Shown here: piece after piece, positions 32,930 to 43,996 of the stretch
How positions within the stretch are numbered: the stretch's first letter is position 1
Layout: every line of letters begins with the position of its first letter
Source: Euglena gracilis
Lineage: Eukaryota > Euglenida > Euglenophyceae > Euglenales
Direction of reading: 5' to 3'
Assembly (NCBI GenBank): GCA_039621445.1
Contig: CP154957.1
Span: 34,254,843-34,318,842 of the forward strand
DNA length: 64,000 bases
Made by a program: the position numbers and the translations under genes
Notes under the pieces: model-generated
Seen by the model: the letters and a program-made list of their open reading frames with translations, nothing else
Database searches by the model: none
Told to the model about the DNA's origin: nothing

Positions 32930-34032
32930 ACTACAAAAAAGGGGTGGCGGACGCCGGTTCTGTCCAAAACCCGGCGTTCCGGACGCCGGGTTTTGGACAG
33001 AACCGGCGTCCGCCACCCCTTGTTTAAAGCGGCGTTTTAGAGACGCCGGGTTCAGGACAGAACCGTCGTCCCCACCCTTCGGTCAAAGGACACTCCCAGG
33101 ACCAATCTCCGACCATTTATCTGCAATGTCACGCCACTTTGCATTTCACCAAATTCCGGCGATCGCGAGGGTATTTCTGGCTGTGTCAATCGTCCTGGTA
33201 CAAAGTCACCCCTCAATCGAAAGCTCTTTTCATCAGACGACTGGCGATCACCACCAAATTCAGCCACGCCGCCTGGAGCTCTTATTTTCTGTCAGTGGGA
33301 AATCCTAATTTCACAACTCTGGTGCCCCCCGGGACCCCTCAGGTGGTTGATTCGAAGAGAAAAAACGTTTCTGTAAGGTTTATTAAGCATCTTAAACCAA
33401 AAATCACTGAAACCGTGTTTGGGCCGATTTCGAGACTTTAAAAGTCTTAAATCTTCGCCCAAAACACGGTTTCAAACAAGAACAGTGTTTTGGGCCAAGG
33501 TTTTAGGGGGGCCCAGGGGCGACCACGGCGCCTTCGGCGCCGCGGTCCCCGCCCCTGGGCTCCCCCTAACTCTTGGCCCAAACACAGTTCTTGACACAGA
33601 AAATTACTCAGATTCTGGCCGATCCGACGATCGCGAGCGTATCTCGGGCTGCGTGCAACGTTAGGGTACCAAGTTACCCCTCGATCGAAAGCTCTTTTCA
33701 ACAGACGACCAGCGGTGCTCATCAGATCTTTCCACGCTGCACGGTACTCTATTTCCAAATCTGGGCCAATTTTCACCAAATTTGGATATCCACCCCACTC
33801 GTCCCCAAAAGGCAAAATTCATTGTCCTAGATGGTTAAAACAGTCATACCAGCAACTTAGGGCCACTTTTGGGCACTTTTGGTGACATTTTTAGGAATGA
33901 AAATCGGACGCCGGGTTTTGGACAAAACCGGCGTTCCTAACGCCGGGTTTTAGGACAGAACCGGCGTCCGTGAAACCCGTGGGGGGGACGCCGGTTCTGT
34001 CCTGAACCCGGCGTCTCAAACGCCGGTTTAAA
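32930..34032 (-). mobile_element. Foldback element A, inverted copy with a MITE inside
   Basis: Runs from TACTACAAAAAAGGGGTGG to AAACGCCGGTTTAAA, the reverse of the full copy at 27182-28143. It carries element C at 33409-33592. Its ends are built from the same GGACGCCGGTTCTGTCC palindromes. Confidence 0.8.
33409..33592 (+). mobile_element. MITE C, copy 1, inside element A
   Basis: About 185 bp. Inverted ends are related to AGAAAC(C/T)GTGTT(T/C)GGGCC. Inside are a CGAGACTTTAAAAGTCT stem and a GGGGCGACCACGGCGCC stem. CACTGAAA on the left and CACAGAAA on the right, one mismatch, look like an 8-bp duplication, as left by hAT transposases. Copy 2 is at 48405-48590. Confidence 0.75.
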
Positions 34033-34129
34033 AAAACAAAAAAAAACGCCAGCTATGACTACCTCAGTTAATCGAAATCGACTATGCTGCTCGATTAATC
34101 GACCTCATAACACAAACAAAAAAATGCCC

Positions 34130-34417
34130 GTTGAAGTTCCAGTCACTTTAGGCCATTTTATGCCCAAAAATTTTTTCCGGCGCCTTTGGCGCCGGGGTCA
34201 CTCAAGCCACTTTTGCCCACTCCCGACGCTGCCCCCCCCCCGGGGGGGGGGGTCCGGGCCAAAAACCAGTCAGTCACTCTGAAAAAACCAGTCACCCCCC
34301 CCCGGGGGGTGGGGTCGGTCAGTGCTTAAGCAATTGCCTGGTCTGAATGAACAGTGGCCGTTTTTCTGAGTGGCCGACCCCCCCCCCCCCGGGGGGGGTA
34401 GTGACTGGCTGGTGTTC
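34130..34417 (+). repeat. L repeat, copy 1
   Basis: CCAGTCACTTTAGGCCATTT, TCCGGCGCCTTTGGCGCCGG, GTCACTCAAGCCACTTTTGC and CCAGTCAGTCACT. It directly precedes element B here and again at 47640-47990. The right part (GTGGCCGTTTTTCTGAGTGG) is the inverse of the left end of copy 2, so L has terminal inverted repeats. Confidence 0.7.
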
Positions 34418-34448
34418 AGCCCGCCAACTGCCTGCCCTGAAATTCGTG

Positions 34449-34620
34449 GTCATGAACACGTTTTCAATGAGGGCATTTGTGGCAATGACACGTTTTCCAC
34501 TAAGGCATCTGTGTTCAGGCACGTTTTCCATTAAGGCATCTGTGGCAATGACACGTTTTCCATTAAGGCATCTGTGTTCAGGCACGTTTTCCATTGGGGC
34601 ATCTGTGGCAACCCCGAGCA
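34449..34620 (+). repeat. 31-bp tandem array of element B, left
   Basis: About six units with ACGTTTTCC(A/T)TTAAGGC and ATCTGTG. Two units make a 63-bp period that stays open on the minus strand, as ENVPEHRCLNGKRVIAT. A matching array lies at 35357-35510, and in copies 2 and 3. Confidence 0.85.
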
Positions 34621-34758
34621 AGAAGCAAAAATCGCTGTCATGAAAAATCGGCGTGCGGTTGAGAGGCCGGGTGGTCCTCAACGGGTGAGGCGGGTCGGGG
34701 GCACAACACGACAGAAGGCTAGGTTGCCTTGGATCACAACGACACGGAGTGGCGGACA

Positions 34759-35305
34759 TCACGGAACACAACACGCTTTACACAAAAAAGAGCCATACTT
34801 TGGTGGCCGCCGCAAATCTTGGCAATGAAAATGATGTGCCAAACCGCAGGCGTCACACACAACTTTGTTCAGCTCCACACAATTTGGATTTTTGGGAATG
34901 GCAAAGAAGAAAAGAGGTTGCCGAACGATTCCCTGAAACGAACAAAGTTCCCGACTGCTGCTCACGTTGAGCCACACATTGTTCGATGATGCTCGCCTCA
35001 TCGAACAACAGGCTGGGTTCCAGCTCCCATCCCGTCGAGGCAACAAAGAAAGCATGCAGCTCAGGATAAGAGGCTTGCCGATGTTGACACACAAACTCCA
35101 AACAGTTGGCAACAGCAGCAAGCTCTGCTCCCACGGAGCCGGACTTTTTCTTTGTGTTGCCCTGTGCCAGCAAGGTGCCATGAAGGGGGTCAACCTTCGG
35201 CTTCTTGGCATCTTGCTGGTATACCGCGAGAGCAGCCAGGAACAGTTCCGTCCTAGGGGGAGGTGGCAAAAGACCATTCACAAAGTTTGCCGTGCGTTTA
35301 GCCAT
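34759..35305 (-). pseudogene. PHD-finger protein gene of element B, copy 1
   Basis: The gene reads from an ATG at 35305 (MAKRTANFVNGLLPPPPRT) through FLAALAVYQQDAKKP, SGSVGAELAAVANCLEF, YPELHAFFVASTGWELEPSL and FDEASIIEQCVAQRE. A possible donor CGTGAGC and acceptor TTTCAG follow before a second frame with NPNCVELNKVVCDACGLAHH, FHC and FLCKAC. Together these give the C-x2-C, H-x2-C and C-x2-C half of a C4HC3 PHD finger, a chromatin-reader type zinc finger. The first CGFC pair is missing here but present in copy 2. A captured host gene or a transposon regulator are both possible. Confidence 0.6.
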
Positions 35306-35602
35306 ACTGGGAGGGCTGCGGAAAAAAGAAAAAAAAGAAAGAAAAAAGGGGGGGTGACACGTTTTCAATGAGGGCATTTGTGGCAATGACACGTTTTCCA
35401 TTAAGGCATCTGTGTTCAGGCACGTTTTCCATTAAGGCATTTGTGGCAATGACACGTTTTCCATTAAGGCATCTGTGTTCAGGCACGTTTTCCATTAGGG
35501 CGCCGTTTTTTTTGGGTCCGAATTTCACAAATTCGCGGTTTTGACCCCTTGCGTGAATCATGACCACGAATTTCAGGGCAGGCATTTGCGGGCTCTGAAC
35601 AC

Positions 35603-35732
35603 GTTTTTAAACAAATTGTGGCTGAGCCCAGATTTCAGCCTGAAAACGTGTTCAGGGGGCCCCTTCGGGGGCCCCCTGGCTGAACACGTTTTCAGGCTGA
35701 AATCTGGGCTCAGCCACAATTTGTGTGTAGAA
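35603..35732. repeat. Hairpin K with TTCG loop
   Basis: Arms of about 55 bp (CAAATTGTGGCTGAGCCCAG and onward) meet at GGGGGCCCCTTCGGGGGCCC. Nearly identical at 49378-49496; truncated on one side at 60490-60600. Confidence 0.9.
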
Positions 35733-35734
35733 AG

Positions 35735-35822
35735 TTTGACATTGAGGTGACATAGAGGGATAGTAGAGGTAGAGGTGACCTCTACCTCTTCCTCTACCTC
35801 TATCCCTCTACCTCTATCCAGC
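35735..35822. repeat. TAGAGG/CCTCTA hexamer palindrome
   Basis: GGGATAGTAGAGGTAGAGG is mirrored by CCTCTACCTCTATCCC. Confidence 0.85.
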
Positions 35823-36049
35823 CCTGCAAGTACCCACCCCCCTTCTCAAGGGCCTTTGGCAGATGGCAACAGAATTCAGCCATAATGCACAGAGCCCTCA
35901 TTTTCAGCGATCGTGCATTCCAAAATTTGACATCCTGATTTGTCAAATCCCAAAGATTAGGAACCACACAGCGAAAGCTCTCCCCAATGCATTTCACTTG
36001 GCACCCTCAGAACTCAGCCACACTGCGCAACGCTCTGAAAATTGCTGAT

Positions 36050-36660
36050 GGCATGTTCCGACCTTGATCGAAAGCTCTTCTCAAGGGCTTCAGCCTTAGA
36101 TTTCAGCCATAGCCATGGTGCATGGTATTCTATTTCAACCCAAAGTTGGACAAAGGGAAATCATTGCACAAAAACTGCTCTGACACGAAAACTGTGTCCA
36201 GAACGCCGGTTCGGGCGTGAAGCCGTGGCTCAGAACGCCGTTTGTCCCTTGATTGAAAGCTCTTCTCAAGGGCTTTAGGCAGATCAACAAAAATCCTTTA
36301 TCTTTTAGCAGGCCCTTGACCTGGACCCTTGGCCGGGTATGCACAAGATTGGGGGAGGGGGACAAGATCGGGGGGGGGGGATGGTGTGTGGTATTCATAT
36401 CTGAGAAGTTTTTGGGGACCTTCGGCCAGAACTTGGTGTTTTTTGTGGCGTAATTTGCACCCCCCCCCCCGATCTTGTCTTCCCGGGCTTTTGTTATCCG
36501 GGGTATGGGACAAGACTGCGGGGGGCATGGTATCAACAAACCATTTTGGACACTTTTTTGGCACTTTTTATTTTGGTCCCCCAGACGCCACGCTCATGCC
36601 CAAACCGGCATCCAGACGCCAGTTCGGGCGTGAACCCGGAGCCCCCAGGCATGGTTTCAA
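36050..36660. repeat. Q repeat, copy 1 (AACGCCGGTTCGGGC)
   Basis: Contains GATCGAAAGCTCTTCTCAAG twice, the reverse of GAAATAGAATACCATGC, and AGAACGCCGGTTCGGGCGTG. A GACAAGATCGGGGGG pair (36361 and inverted near 36465) flanks 100 bp. Related to 49500-49875. Confidence 0.6.
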
Positions 36661-37440
36661 TGCCCAACAGTTTCCAAGACGGCGCACATTGATGTCCATC
36701 GGTTTCCAAGACATTGAGATTTGTAAATGTCTGTCGATTCCCAAGGCATTGAAATTTGGGTACTCCTTTGCCAAATGACCCCCAGCCTGAAAAGGCCATA
36801 ATATCAAAAACTTTAGGCGGGGGGTCGGCAAAAACCAGGAGGAGAACAGGGGGGGGGTCTGCAAAACCTTAAACAGATGCATGCCCCCAAGAAACTATCT
36901 CGTGCCCAGCATGTTCCACAAGCCAGCATTGCAATTTTTTGTGACTTTTGTGTGCAAAAGTCCCTGGCTTTGTTCCTGGTTTTGTTTGCTTGTTGAAATT
37001 TGTTCTGGATTTGACCAGCAACATCCAGAATTTTACAAGTCAATTCCCCGGAGGCCAGAAACGACGTTTTTGGGGGGTCATTGGAAGGGAATAGGGTTGG
37101 GGTTTTGCATTGCCCTGCCGAAATCTCGGCCAGGCAGCCCGGTTCCAGGCCAGAGGATGGGCAGGAGGACAGAGGAATCCTCACCCCCCAATTAGAAGGG
37201 CTTCAGGGACAGGGTCAGGGTGCCCCTTGTGTGCATCTCACGATAACGTGATAAATTGGCCCCTACAGGGTGCCAGCTACCCCAAAGAGCCGCCCAACCA
37301 GAGTTAATACACATGGGGGGACCCTTGCTCGGAGCCTTTGGCACCTCGCTCGGGTCCCCCATGTTTTTAACCCTGGTTTGGCGGCTCTTCAATATTATGG
37401 GGGTCGCGGGGGGGGGGTCGCCGGGGGGGGTTGCGGGGGG
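36661..37440. other. Unassigned sequence
   Basis: No recognised gene. A small inverted pair CAAAGAGCCGCC-type is seen near 37270-37390 (TTGGCGGCTCTT). Confidence 0.35.
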
Positions 37441-37458
37441 AACATGGCAGTTTTGGCG

Positions 37459-37505
37459 GGTCACATGTGACCAGTGTGACCTCACATACAACGTCACATG
37501 TGACC
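37459..37505. repeat. GGTCACATGTGACC palindrome pair
   Basis: A perfect 14-bp palindrome followed by a near copy after 20 bp, with half sites between. It is flanked by G runs and resembles the palindromic ends of D, E, M and P. Confidence 0.8.
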
Positions 37506-37544
37506 TATTTTTCGAACTTTTGGGCCCAAAAATAGATCCAATTA

Positions 37545-37790
37545 CCACCTCCCCCCCCCTAATTGACCCCCCCCCCTAATTGACCAAACGCCCCGGGGAA
37601 ATTTTTTTCAACCCCCCCCCTAATTGACTGCCCGGGGGGATTCCGTGCCGAAGCACCCCCTAATTGGCGGTACCCCCCCCCTAATTGACCAACCCCCCCC
37701 CCTAATTGAACCCCCCCCTAATTGACCAAAAGGGGGGTCCCGTGGAGAGGTCCCACGGTCAATTAGGGGGGGGGGGAGGTGGTAGGAATT
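37545..37790. repeat. TAATTGACCCCCC repeats
   Basis: At least six CCTAATTGACC units and an inverted GGTCAATTAGGGGG at the right end. Confidence 0.85.
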
Positions 37791-37799
37791 TATCACATT

Positions 37800-39310
37800 T
37801 TTGGCAATTTTGATTCCTAATTTGAGTGCCAAATTCTAATTAGGTTCCATTTTTTCTCTCCTACTGGGATGCTTCACCCTCCATGCGTGGGTCGCGGGGG
37901 GGGTCGTGGGGGGTCGCGGGGGGGTCGCTGGGGGTACACCCCCAATGACGTTCAAATGGTGTTTTTGGGCATTTGGGTTTTTGGGTTTGGGCGGGGTTGT
38001 CAGATGCTCACTTTTCTCAAAATTGTGTTTTCAGGTTTTTTTTCCAGCAATTCTCCAATTTTGGCCTTGCCTGGCCGGAGTGCAATTTGGACCAAAGTCG
38101 TTAAAAAAAAGTGTCCCAAACATGGGTTTTTGGGGAGAAGTTGTCAGGCGTGAAACGGGAACCCAAGAAACGGTTTCAAAAAATGTGTCCCAGTGCAATG
38201 CAATTTCAGGCAGAAATGCCTGAAAATCCGTTAATGTCCACAGAATTTCAAGACAGGCGTCGAGTGAAAACAGCGTTTACGTGAATCCATGGGGGGGGAC
38301 ACAGGGGAGGGGGAATGAGGGGAGAAAACCCGAAACCAAACTTGACTTTGACCTGGGCAGAGCACAGGGCAAAGTTTAGGTCAAACGCTTCTGTCGACAG
38401 GAAGATATCATATCATCTTAGATATGTTTCAATTTTGAAAATGTTTCTGATCCAAAATATTTTTGAAATGAGACACATTTTCTCAATATTCCAAACAAAC
38501 CCAAACATGCCATTATTGTCTTCGAACAAAAGTTGCAATCCAACTCTTCTCCTATTTATATTAATAGTGAACTTTATCCCAGACAACGGTCCGGAAGGTT
38601 GGTTGGAGATCGCCAACAGACAACGCACGCGACGTAACACGCGAAAACAATTCCGCGGTTCAACTTTGGCTTTGCCCATCTGTACATAGCCCCCCTCCCA
38701 CGAACTCAGACAAATCCAGTAGGCTGTGCCACTGGTCGGTGGATTCGGTTAGCCCCACCACCGCATCAACTGAAACCACGCAAAAAAAAAAGCGGTTCAA
38801 CTTGGTTGCGTTGGTTCGCCAAAGTGGGAAACACGCCACAACGATTCTATGGATGCCACCTGCAAACGGCTCAGGTGAATGATTCCTGTTGTTATAGACT
38901 GCTGCAGCGGCATGTTTCAAGAAGCGCGTTCCCTTCTGTCCACCCTCTTGAAGGCCCTTCTTGGCCAACAGGAAGGTTGGCGGCGACGCACTGTGCAGGT
39001 GGACATCTGGAAAGGGCTTTCCTTCACACCGCTGGAGGCGCCACAGGCTCCCCACAGAGAACAAGGGGACCTCATTGGCGGTCGTGGATTCGAAGATGGG
39101 ACCTTGGTTGACCCCATCCGCTTCCAACGCCCGGGGTGAGAGACCCGGTTATAAGAAGGTGATGGCAACATCTCCTTAAAAAAAAAAGAAAAAGAAGAGG
39201 GCCCACGCCCCTCTTTGTGAGACCAACGAGAATCGAAGTAAATCTGGACAAGTAACAGGCGGCTCCAACGGGTCGCGGTCACCCGTCCCAACAGCAAAGA
39301 AAAGCAACAG
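37800..39310. other. Unassigned region
   Basis: Ordinary composition, AT-richer at 38390-38690. Open frames at 38315-38689 (plus) and 38660-39127 (minus) have no motif; the minus frame has protein-like composition but neither start nor intron signals convince me. Confidence 0.3.
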
Positions 39311-39319
39311 CACGCCGAC

Positions 39320-39460
39320 ACGACCCTAACGCCATCCCTGACCCGAACCCATTCCTCATCCTCCTTAACCCCAACCCTCACCCTTACCCTACCCTAAACC
39401 CAGCTTATCCATAACCCTAACCCCATCGCTTACCCTAACCCTAACCCCAACCAGGTTTTG
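39320..39460 (+). repeat. Degenerate telomere-like (CCCTAA) repeats
   Basis: Variants of AACCCTAACCC, CTTACCCTACCC and similar, most regular at 39412-39450. Confidence 0.7.
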
Positions 39461-39479
39461 AATACCCTCACCCCCCAAA

Positions 39480-39670
39480 AAAGTGTCCCCCCCCCCCAAA
39501 GTGGCCAAAAGTTTTGGCAAATTTTGGTTACCCCCCCCTGAAAGTGGACGTTTCCTTCGGTGCCTTTGGCGCCGAAGGCCAAAGTTTGACCTCCCCAAAG
39601 TGTCCCCCCCCTCCACAATGGCCATTTTTGGGGTCCGGTGCCTGGAGGGTGGCCACTTTGAGGGGGGGGG
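39480..39670 (-). repeat. N repeat, inverted copy
   Basis: GTGTCCCCCC, AAAGTGGCCA, GGTGCCTTTGGCGCC and CACAATGGCCATTTTTGG match the reverse of 30081-30340. It abuts telomere-like repeats, as the N and M region does at 29.7 kb. Confidence 0.7.
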
Positions 39671-39753
39671 AGTGAGGGTAGTGCTGAGCTCTTGATGAGA
39701 CATGCATGCAATGGAAGGCCGAAAAGACTGGCGTTGCAAATCTCGCCTGATTT

Positions 39754-41046
39754 ATAGTTCAAAAGTTACTACCCCTCCCCCCCATAATTCACCCCCCCAT
39801 ATTTGAGAATGGCCGGCCAGAGATTTTTTGAATTTTTTGGGAAAGAATTTGTTGTTTTTTTGCTACCAAAAATGGTTGAGAAAGGTCCAATCCACCAGGT
39901 TTGTTGATTTGCGTCCAAAAATATGAAAATTTTCCATTTATTCCCGATTTGCATCTCAAAGGGGTTCCTCCCCCCCCCCCCCCCCCCCCCCCCGCGACCC
40001 CCCCCCCCGTGACCCGCCCGTGACCCGAGAATCGAGCCTTCAATTTTCATAACAATGCATCAACATTCATCCTTCAGCCTTTTTTTCATTCATCGTTTCA
40101 ACCTGCTTTTTGATGTTTGATGTTCTCTTGACCATCAGAGTTTGGGGAAACTCTGCAGGTCAATTTCAATGAAAAAAGCAATTTGTGCAAAGTGAAAAAA
40201 ATCGATTCTTCGCAACCCCCCACCCCAGGTTGCAAAGTCGACAGTTGGGTTGAGTTGGGAGGTTTCCAAAGGGGTTCTACCCATGATTTCGCTTTCTAGT
40301 TTATTTTTGGGGGCATTGGAGGCTAGGTAGTCCACTTCGGGACCCCGGACTCCCCCTCCCAGTGGTGTCGGAACAATTTTTTCCCAGGGGGGGGGGCGAG
40401 GGACCGACAAAATTTGGAGCACATCCCTTTTTTCCCCGGCGCGAAGCGCCGGGGAAATTTTTTCTTGGCACAACCAAAATGTATTTTTTCTGTCCACGGA
40501 GGGGCCGAGACGCTAACGCCTTTTTGAAGTCCAATGCCCCAAAAAATAAACTACAGGCTAGGGCCAAAATAACTAGGACACTTATCTCGCATGGACATTA
40601 AACCTCGAGGGAATTAAAGCGGATTTAATTCCTCGATTTTCGCCAGCCTCCGCAGATTTAATTCCACGAGGTTTTCCACTCGGAGAGTAGCGAAACTTGC
40701 CGCGATCATCTGTAGGCCAAACAAGTACCAGTGCCAAACTGTAAACAAGCCTTTGCTGATTTCCTCTCCAGGAGCTCAAGAAGTCCTCATATTGCAACAA
40801 GACGAAGTTATTTTTGGTATCGAGAAGTCCAAGGAATCCGTCAATGAACTTGTCACAGCTGCGGAAAAGTTCACAGCTGAAAGGTGTTTTTGATCTGTGT
40901 TCTCCTTCTTCTTTTTTTTCCATCCAATCCCAGGAGCGAGAGAATACCAAAGTCATTGGTGAAGTGGCCTGAAGAAGACGCAGGATGTGGTGCAGGCTGT
41001 GGTGGCCTATTGAATTTCCTGGCAGCGCAACTAGAGGGATACCGCA
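39754..41046 (+). repeat. 1.29-kb direct repeat R1
   Basis: Starts ATAGTTCAAAAGTTAC and ends AGAGGGATACCGCA. Nearly identical to 44054-45344: I saw only a few substitutions plus length changes in a C run. It includes a CCCCGGCGCGAAGCGCCGGG hairpin and a GCGGATTTAATTCC foldback, and on the minus strand the exon described under R2/G. Confidence 0.95.
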
Positions 41047-41057
41047 GGGGGTGTTCG

Positions 41058-41105
41058 TGTAACCGCGATGTAACCGCGATGTAACCGCGATGTAACCGCG
41101 ATCTG
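41058..41105 (+). repeat. Subterminal repeats of the Harbinger element
   Basis: Four tandem copies of GTAACCGCGAT followed by CTGAAC. The other end (43997-44045) has four copies in the same orientation; likely binding sites for an element protein (inference). Confidence 0.9.
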
Positions 41106-41152
41106 AACAAGGCGTGGCACTAAATCTCAAAGCGAACCCCATATCGGACACC

Positions 41153-42610
41153 TCACTCTGGTGACACACCGAGTGCGGCACAGAAAGAGGTCAAACTGCG
41201 GGTCAGCCGCTGAGACAGAAACTGTGGGCCCTCGTGGTCTGAGTCCCACTCATCAACAACTGCCCCCTCGTGTTCTGGAGCAGAAGCATATTGGACAGTG
41301 GGGGTGGACACGGGGGCAGGTGTTGACGAGGAACTCGACTGAGGGAAATGTGACCATGGTCCAAAAGGCTCATAACGCAAGCGGCGGTGAAGGTGGAAAC
41401 TCAAAAAACCGAACAACACCCTTACACGATGCGCGAGCCTTTCATGACCTCCCGCTTCTTTGCCATTCCAAGCATGCCTCATGATTGCAAAAGGATACGC
41501 CAATGCGAATGCATGCTCCCCGCGCCCTCGATAATAGGAATGCATTTCGTTGTACAATTTCGTTCTTCCTGGCATAGTCCTCCCATGCGGTTTCCAAAAT
41601 GGCGCAACAATGTGAGACCTTCCAGAGTATGCGCAATCCGAAAGGCAAACCTCTCTTTCTTCCATGTGCTTCCATGGGCAGGACTCCCCCCAAATTTGAG
41701 AATCACTCATTGTGCCCAAATGGGGTCCAATTGGCGGGAAAATGATGTCCCCAAGCAGAGAAGTCAAAAGTGTCACTTTCCAAACAGGACCGGCATATTT
41801 GGGGTTGAATGTGTAATCATGCAGGGTCTCTGTGTGAATAGGTACGCTGTCCACTGTGCACGTGACGTAATGTGGGAAATGCGGAACGTGATTGAATGGA
41901 TTCAAACGATCATCAAACCAGAACTCATTCTGAACAAATGAGGCCAATTCAGCAAACCAACGATTGATGCGTTCAAAAAAAGTGCTTGCAGATATACCGC
42001 AGTTGGTTATATACGGAATGGCAGCATATGGGGGGTCCAGTTCAAAGCAGGGAACATCATTCCGGATCCTCCCTGAGCTAAGGACAACCAGAATCCAAGA
42101 GAACTCTTCCCGGGAGATTGAAAGAACCGTACTGGCACCATGCCTCTCTTTGCCTTTTTTCTTTCCGTTTTGTTTCCACCACCAGAGAAAAAGGTGCTCT
42201 AGACGAGCTTCGGAGGCGCTGCTCTGCCCCACAGGAGGTTCGGCAGCCCAATTTTTCAGAATTTTCTGCTATTTTCCATCAAGAATGTCCAAATTTGTCT
42301 TATGGGGGTATTTTACTTCATTTTGGGTCCCAAATGGATTCTTTGATTTTGCATGAAGATTTTCATTGTGGATCATTTTTCGACATTTTTGAATGTTTTC
42401 ACCAAAAAATGGGTGGTATGTCGTTTTGTTTGGTCAAAGAGAGGCATCCATGCCATACTTATAGTACAACTCCTCACAAATTTCCGGGGGGAAACCAAAA
42501 ACGGCAATGACGCCTTTCCGGCCACGGCAACGCTGTGACCACCAAAAGACGTTTGTGTCCGTTGTGAAATCTGCGAATGGCAGGGAGCTGCGGGGTATGT
42601 TTTTAGGCAT
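41153..42610 (-). CDS. Harbinger-type DDE transposase
   Basis: Cuts and joins the element ends. The main exon (42265-41153) follows the acceptor AAATAGCAG and is open to its stop. Counting from codon 42232, the catalytic residues are D128 in CTVDSVPI, D199 in LSDCAYSG and E239 in NEMHSYYRGRGEH, with the HTETLHDYTFNPKYAG and IGPHLGTMSDSQIW blocks between, as in DDE_Tnp_4 proteins. A first exon seems to begin at ATG 42610 (MPKNIPRSSLPFADF) and includes PPEICEELYYKYGMDASL. The splice between 42437 and 42265 could not be settled; there is no obvious in-frame donor, so a small lesion is possible. The C-terminus is acidic and Ser-rich. The neighbour upstream on the same strand is the accessory gene. 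Confidence 0.85.
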
Positions 42611-42719
42611 TTTTGACTATGGGCTTTTGGGGACGAAGGGGGGGGGGATAGATGCCACCAGAGAGAAGAGGCCTTTTTTGGTCATTTTTTGAAAAAAAAT
42701 AGGTTGGCGCCAAAAATGC

Positions 42720-43960
42720 CAAAAATGCCCATTCATTTTCGTATATCCAGGGGAGAGTGGGCAGGTTAGGCACCATTTCATCAAGGGGAGTGCCAGCCCT
42801 CCATTCCATGCGGGCAACAGGGGGGAAATTCTCGGACGGCTGTGGCTGCGGTTGGGATAATGGGGGTTGCTGGGATGGCTGGCGAACACAAAAGAGTTGG
42901 GTGATGGTTTTCTGTCGCTTTTGCCAGCCCATTCTCAGAAGATGTGTTGCAGGGGGGTCGCAGGGGGGGCGGGGAGAAATCCTCCAAAAAATGGGCTGAT
43001 TTCTGACGAGCTGCCTCGGTAGCCTGCTTATCACAGAAGAGACTGCTTCTGGCAGTGCTTGCACCCAAAGCAGAGCCATCAGGTGCACGCTCATGACCCC
43101 GAAAGAACCGAAGTACACTTCGTACACCTGGGTCAGTTGCAATCTGAAAGGGGGAAGGAAAAAGAAGTTTTGGCAACAAAATTTTCTTTTGCCACCTGTG
43201 TCGGGGGTTCCAACGGCTCTTCCCAGGAAACCCACCATGCAACGTGCAATTTCTTGAAGTCCTTTTGGTGCACAGCCTGAACAACAAAGAGGAATTGAAA
43301 CATGGGGTTTCCGCACATACATACATGTGTGAGGGGAACTCCTTCAGGCTCACTTGCCACCTGCAACTTTGAGAAAAGTTCGCGACGCCACTGCCTTTCC
43401 GCCTTGCAGAGTTCTCCCAAAAGGTCGACCGCCTCAAATGCCTGGAAAAAAGGGAGGGTGTGGTTTTCAACCTGAACAAAAATGAAGAAACCTGCACACT
43501 GCGAGAACTAACAGCGATCTGCAGATTTGGACCTCCTGATCGTTTCTGCTCACGGGATTTGGCAACTCTGGCAGAATTTGTCTCTCTGTCATACCTGAGT
43601 CAAAAAAAAACAGCGTCCACAAACACAGCAGGGATTAAAATGCACACCATTCTCGGAGCTTCATTGCACAATGTGATCGACATTTTGACATTGGCCAATG
43701 ATGATTCTCAATCAACTTCTCCACCGTCTGCGCGTAATCCACAAATGACTTCCCTGGGGAGGGAAACAATGAAATATCAAGACATTTGATGTGAGAGAAC
43801 CTGATGGAGTCGTTCCCAACGGTTGCACTCTCAACATGTCAAGGGCTTCAGATTTCTTCTTGGCATCAATGGGGAACACCTTCACCACATTCTCCCACTC
43901 CTCTTTCTCCCTCTGTCTCTTTGCTCTTTCCCCGACACGTGATGCATTGGCAGCTGCCAT
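42720..43960 (-). CDS. Harbinger accessory protein, six or more exons
   Basis: The start is ATG 43960 (MAAANASRVGERAKRQREKE). Introns at 43754-43800 (47 nt), 43595-43647 (53), 43442-43491 (50), 43277-43360 (84) and 43144-43195 (52) are all GT-AG, and joining them keeps one frame. Products in order: WENVVKVFPIDAKKKSEAL, GKSFVDYAQTVEKLIENHHW, KLREWYDRETNSARVAKSRE, AFEAVDLLGELCKAERQWRR, AVHQKDFKKLHVAWWVSW, then IATDPGVRSVLRFFRGHE. The later part (QPSENFPPVARMEWRAGTPL, near 42800) is probably a further exon. Harbinger elements usually encode a Myb/SANT-like partner that carries the transposase into the nucleus. The Trp-containing basic and helical N-terminal half would suit that, but I cannot confirm the domain. 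The 3' end is uncertain. Confidence 0.65.
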
Positions 43961-43996
43961 GGGTAAAAAAAAGCTGCAAAAAAGGATCATCCCCAT

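Larger units (their letters stand above)
31850..34106 (+). mobile_element. Putative hAT element with nested insertions
   Basis: The left (31850-31900) and right (34062-34106) ends contain related inverted text: TTTCGATTAACTG against CAGTTAATCGAAA, each with extra TCGATTAATCGA. Between them lie a hAT gene (31953-32710), an O repeat and a whole A element. No clean 8-bp target duplication is seen, so the boundaries are tentative. Confidence 0.45.
34418..35607 (-). mobile_element. Element B, copy 1, carrying a PHD-finger gene
   Basis: Ends are inverted: CTGCCCTGAAATTCGTGGTC near the left and GACCACGAATTTCAGGGCAG at the right. Inside each end is a tandem array with ACGTTTTCCATTAAGGCAT, both arrays in the same orientation. 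The middle encodes a PHD-finger protein on the minus strand. A long hairpin (K) follows the right end in all three copies. Confidence 0.75.
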
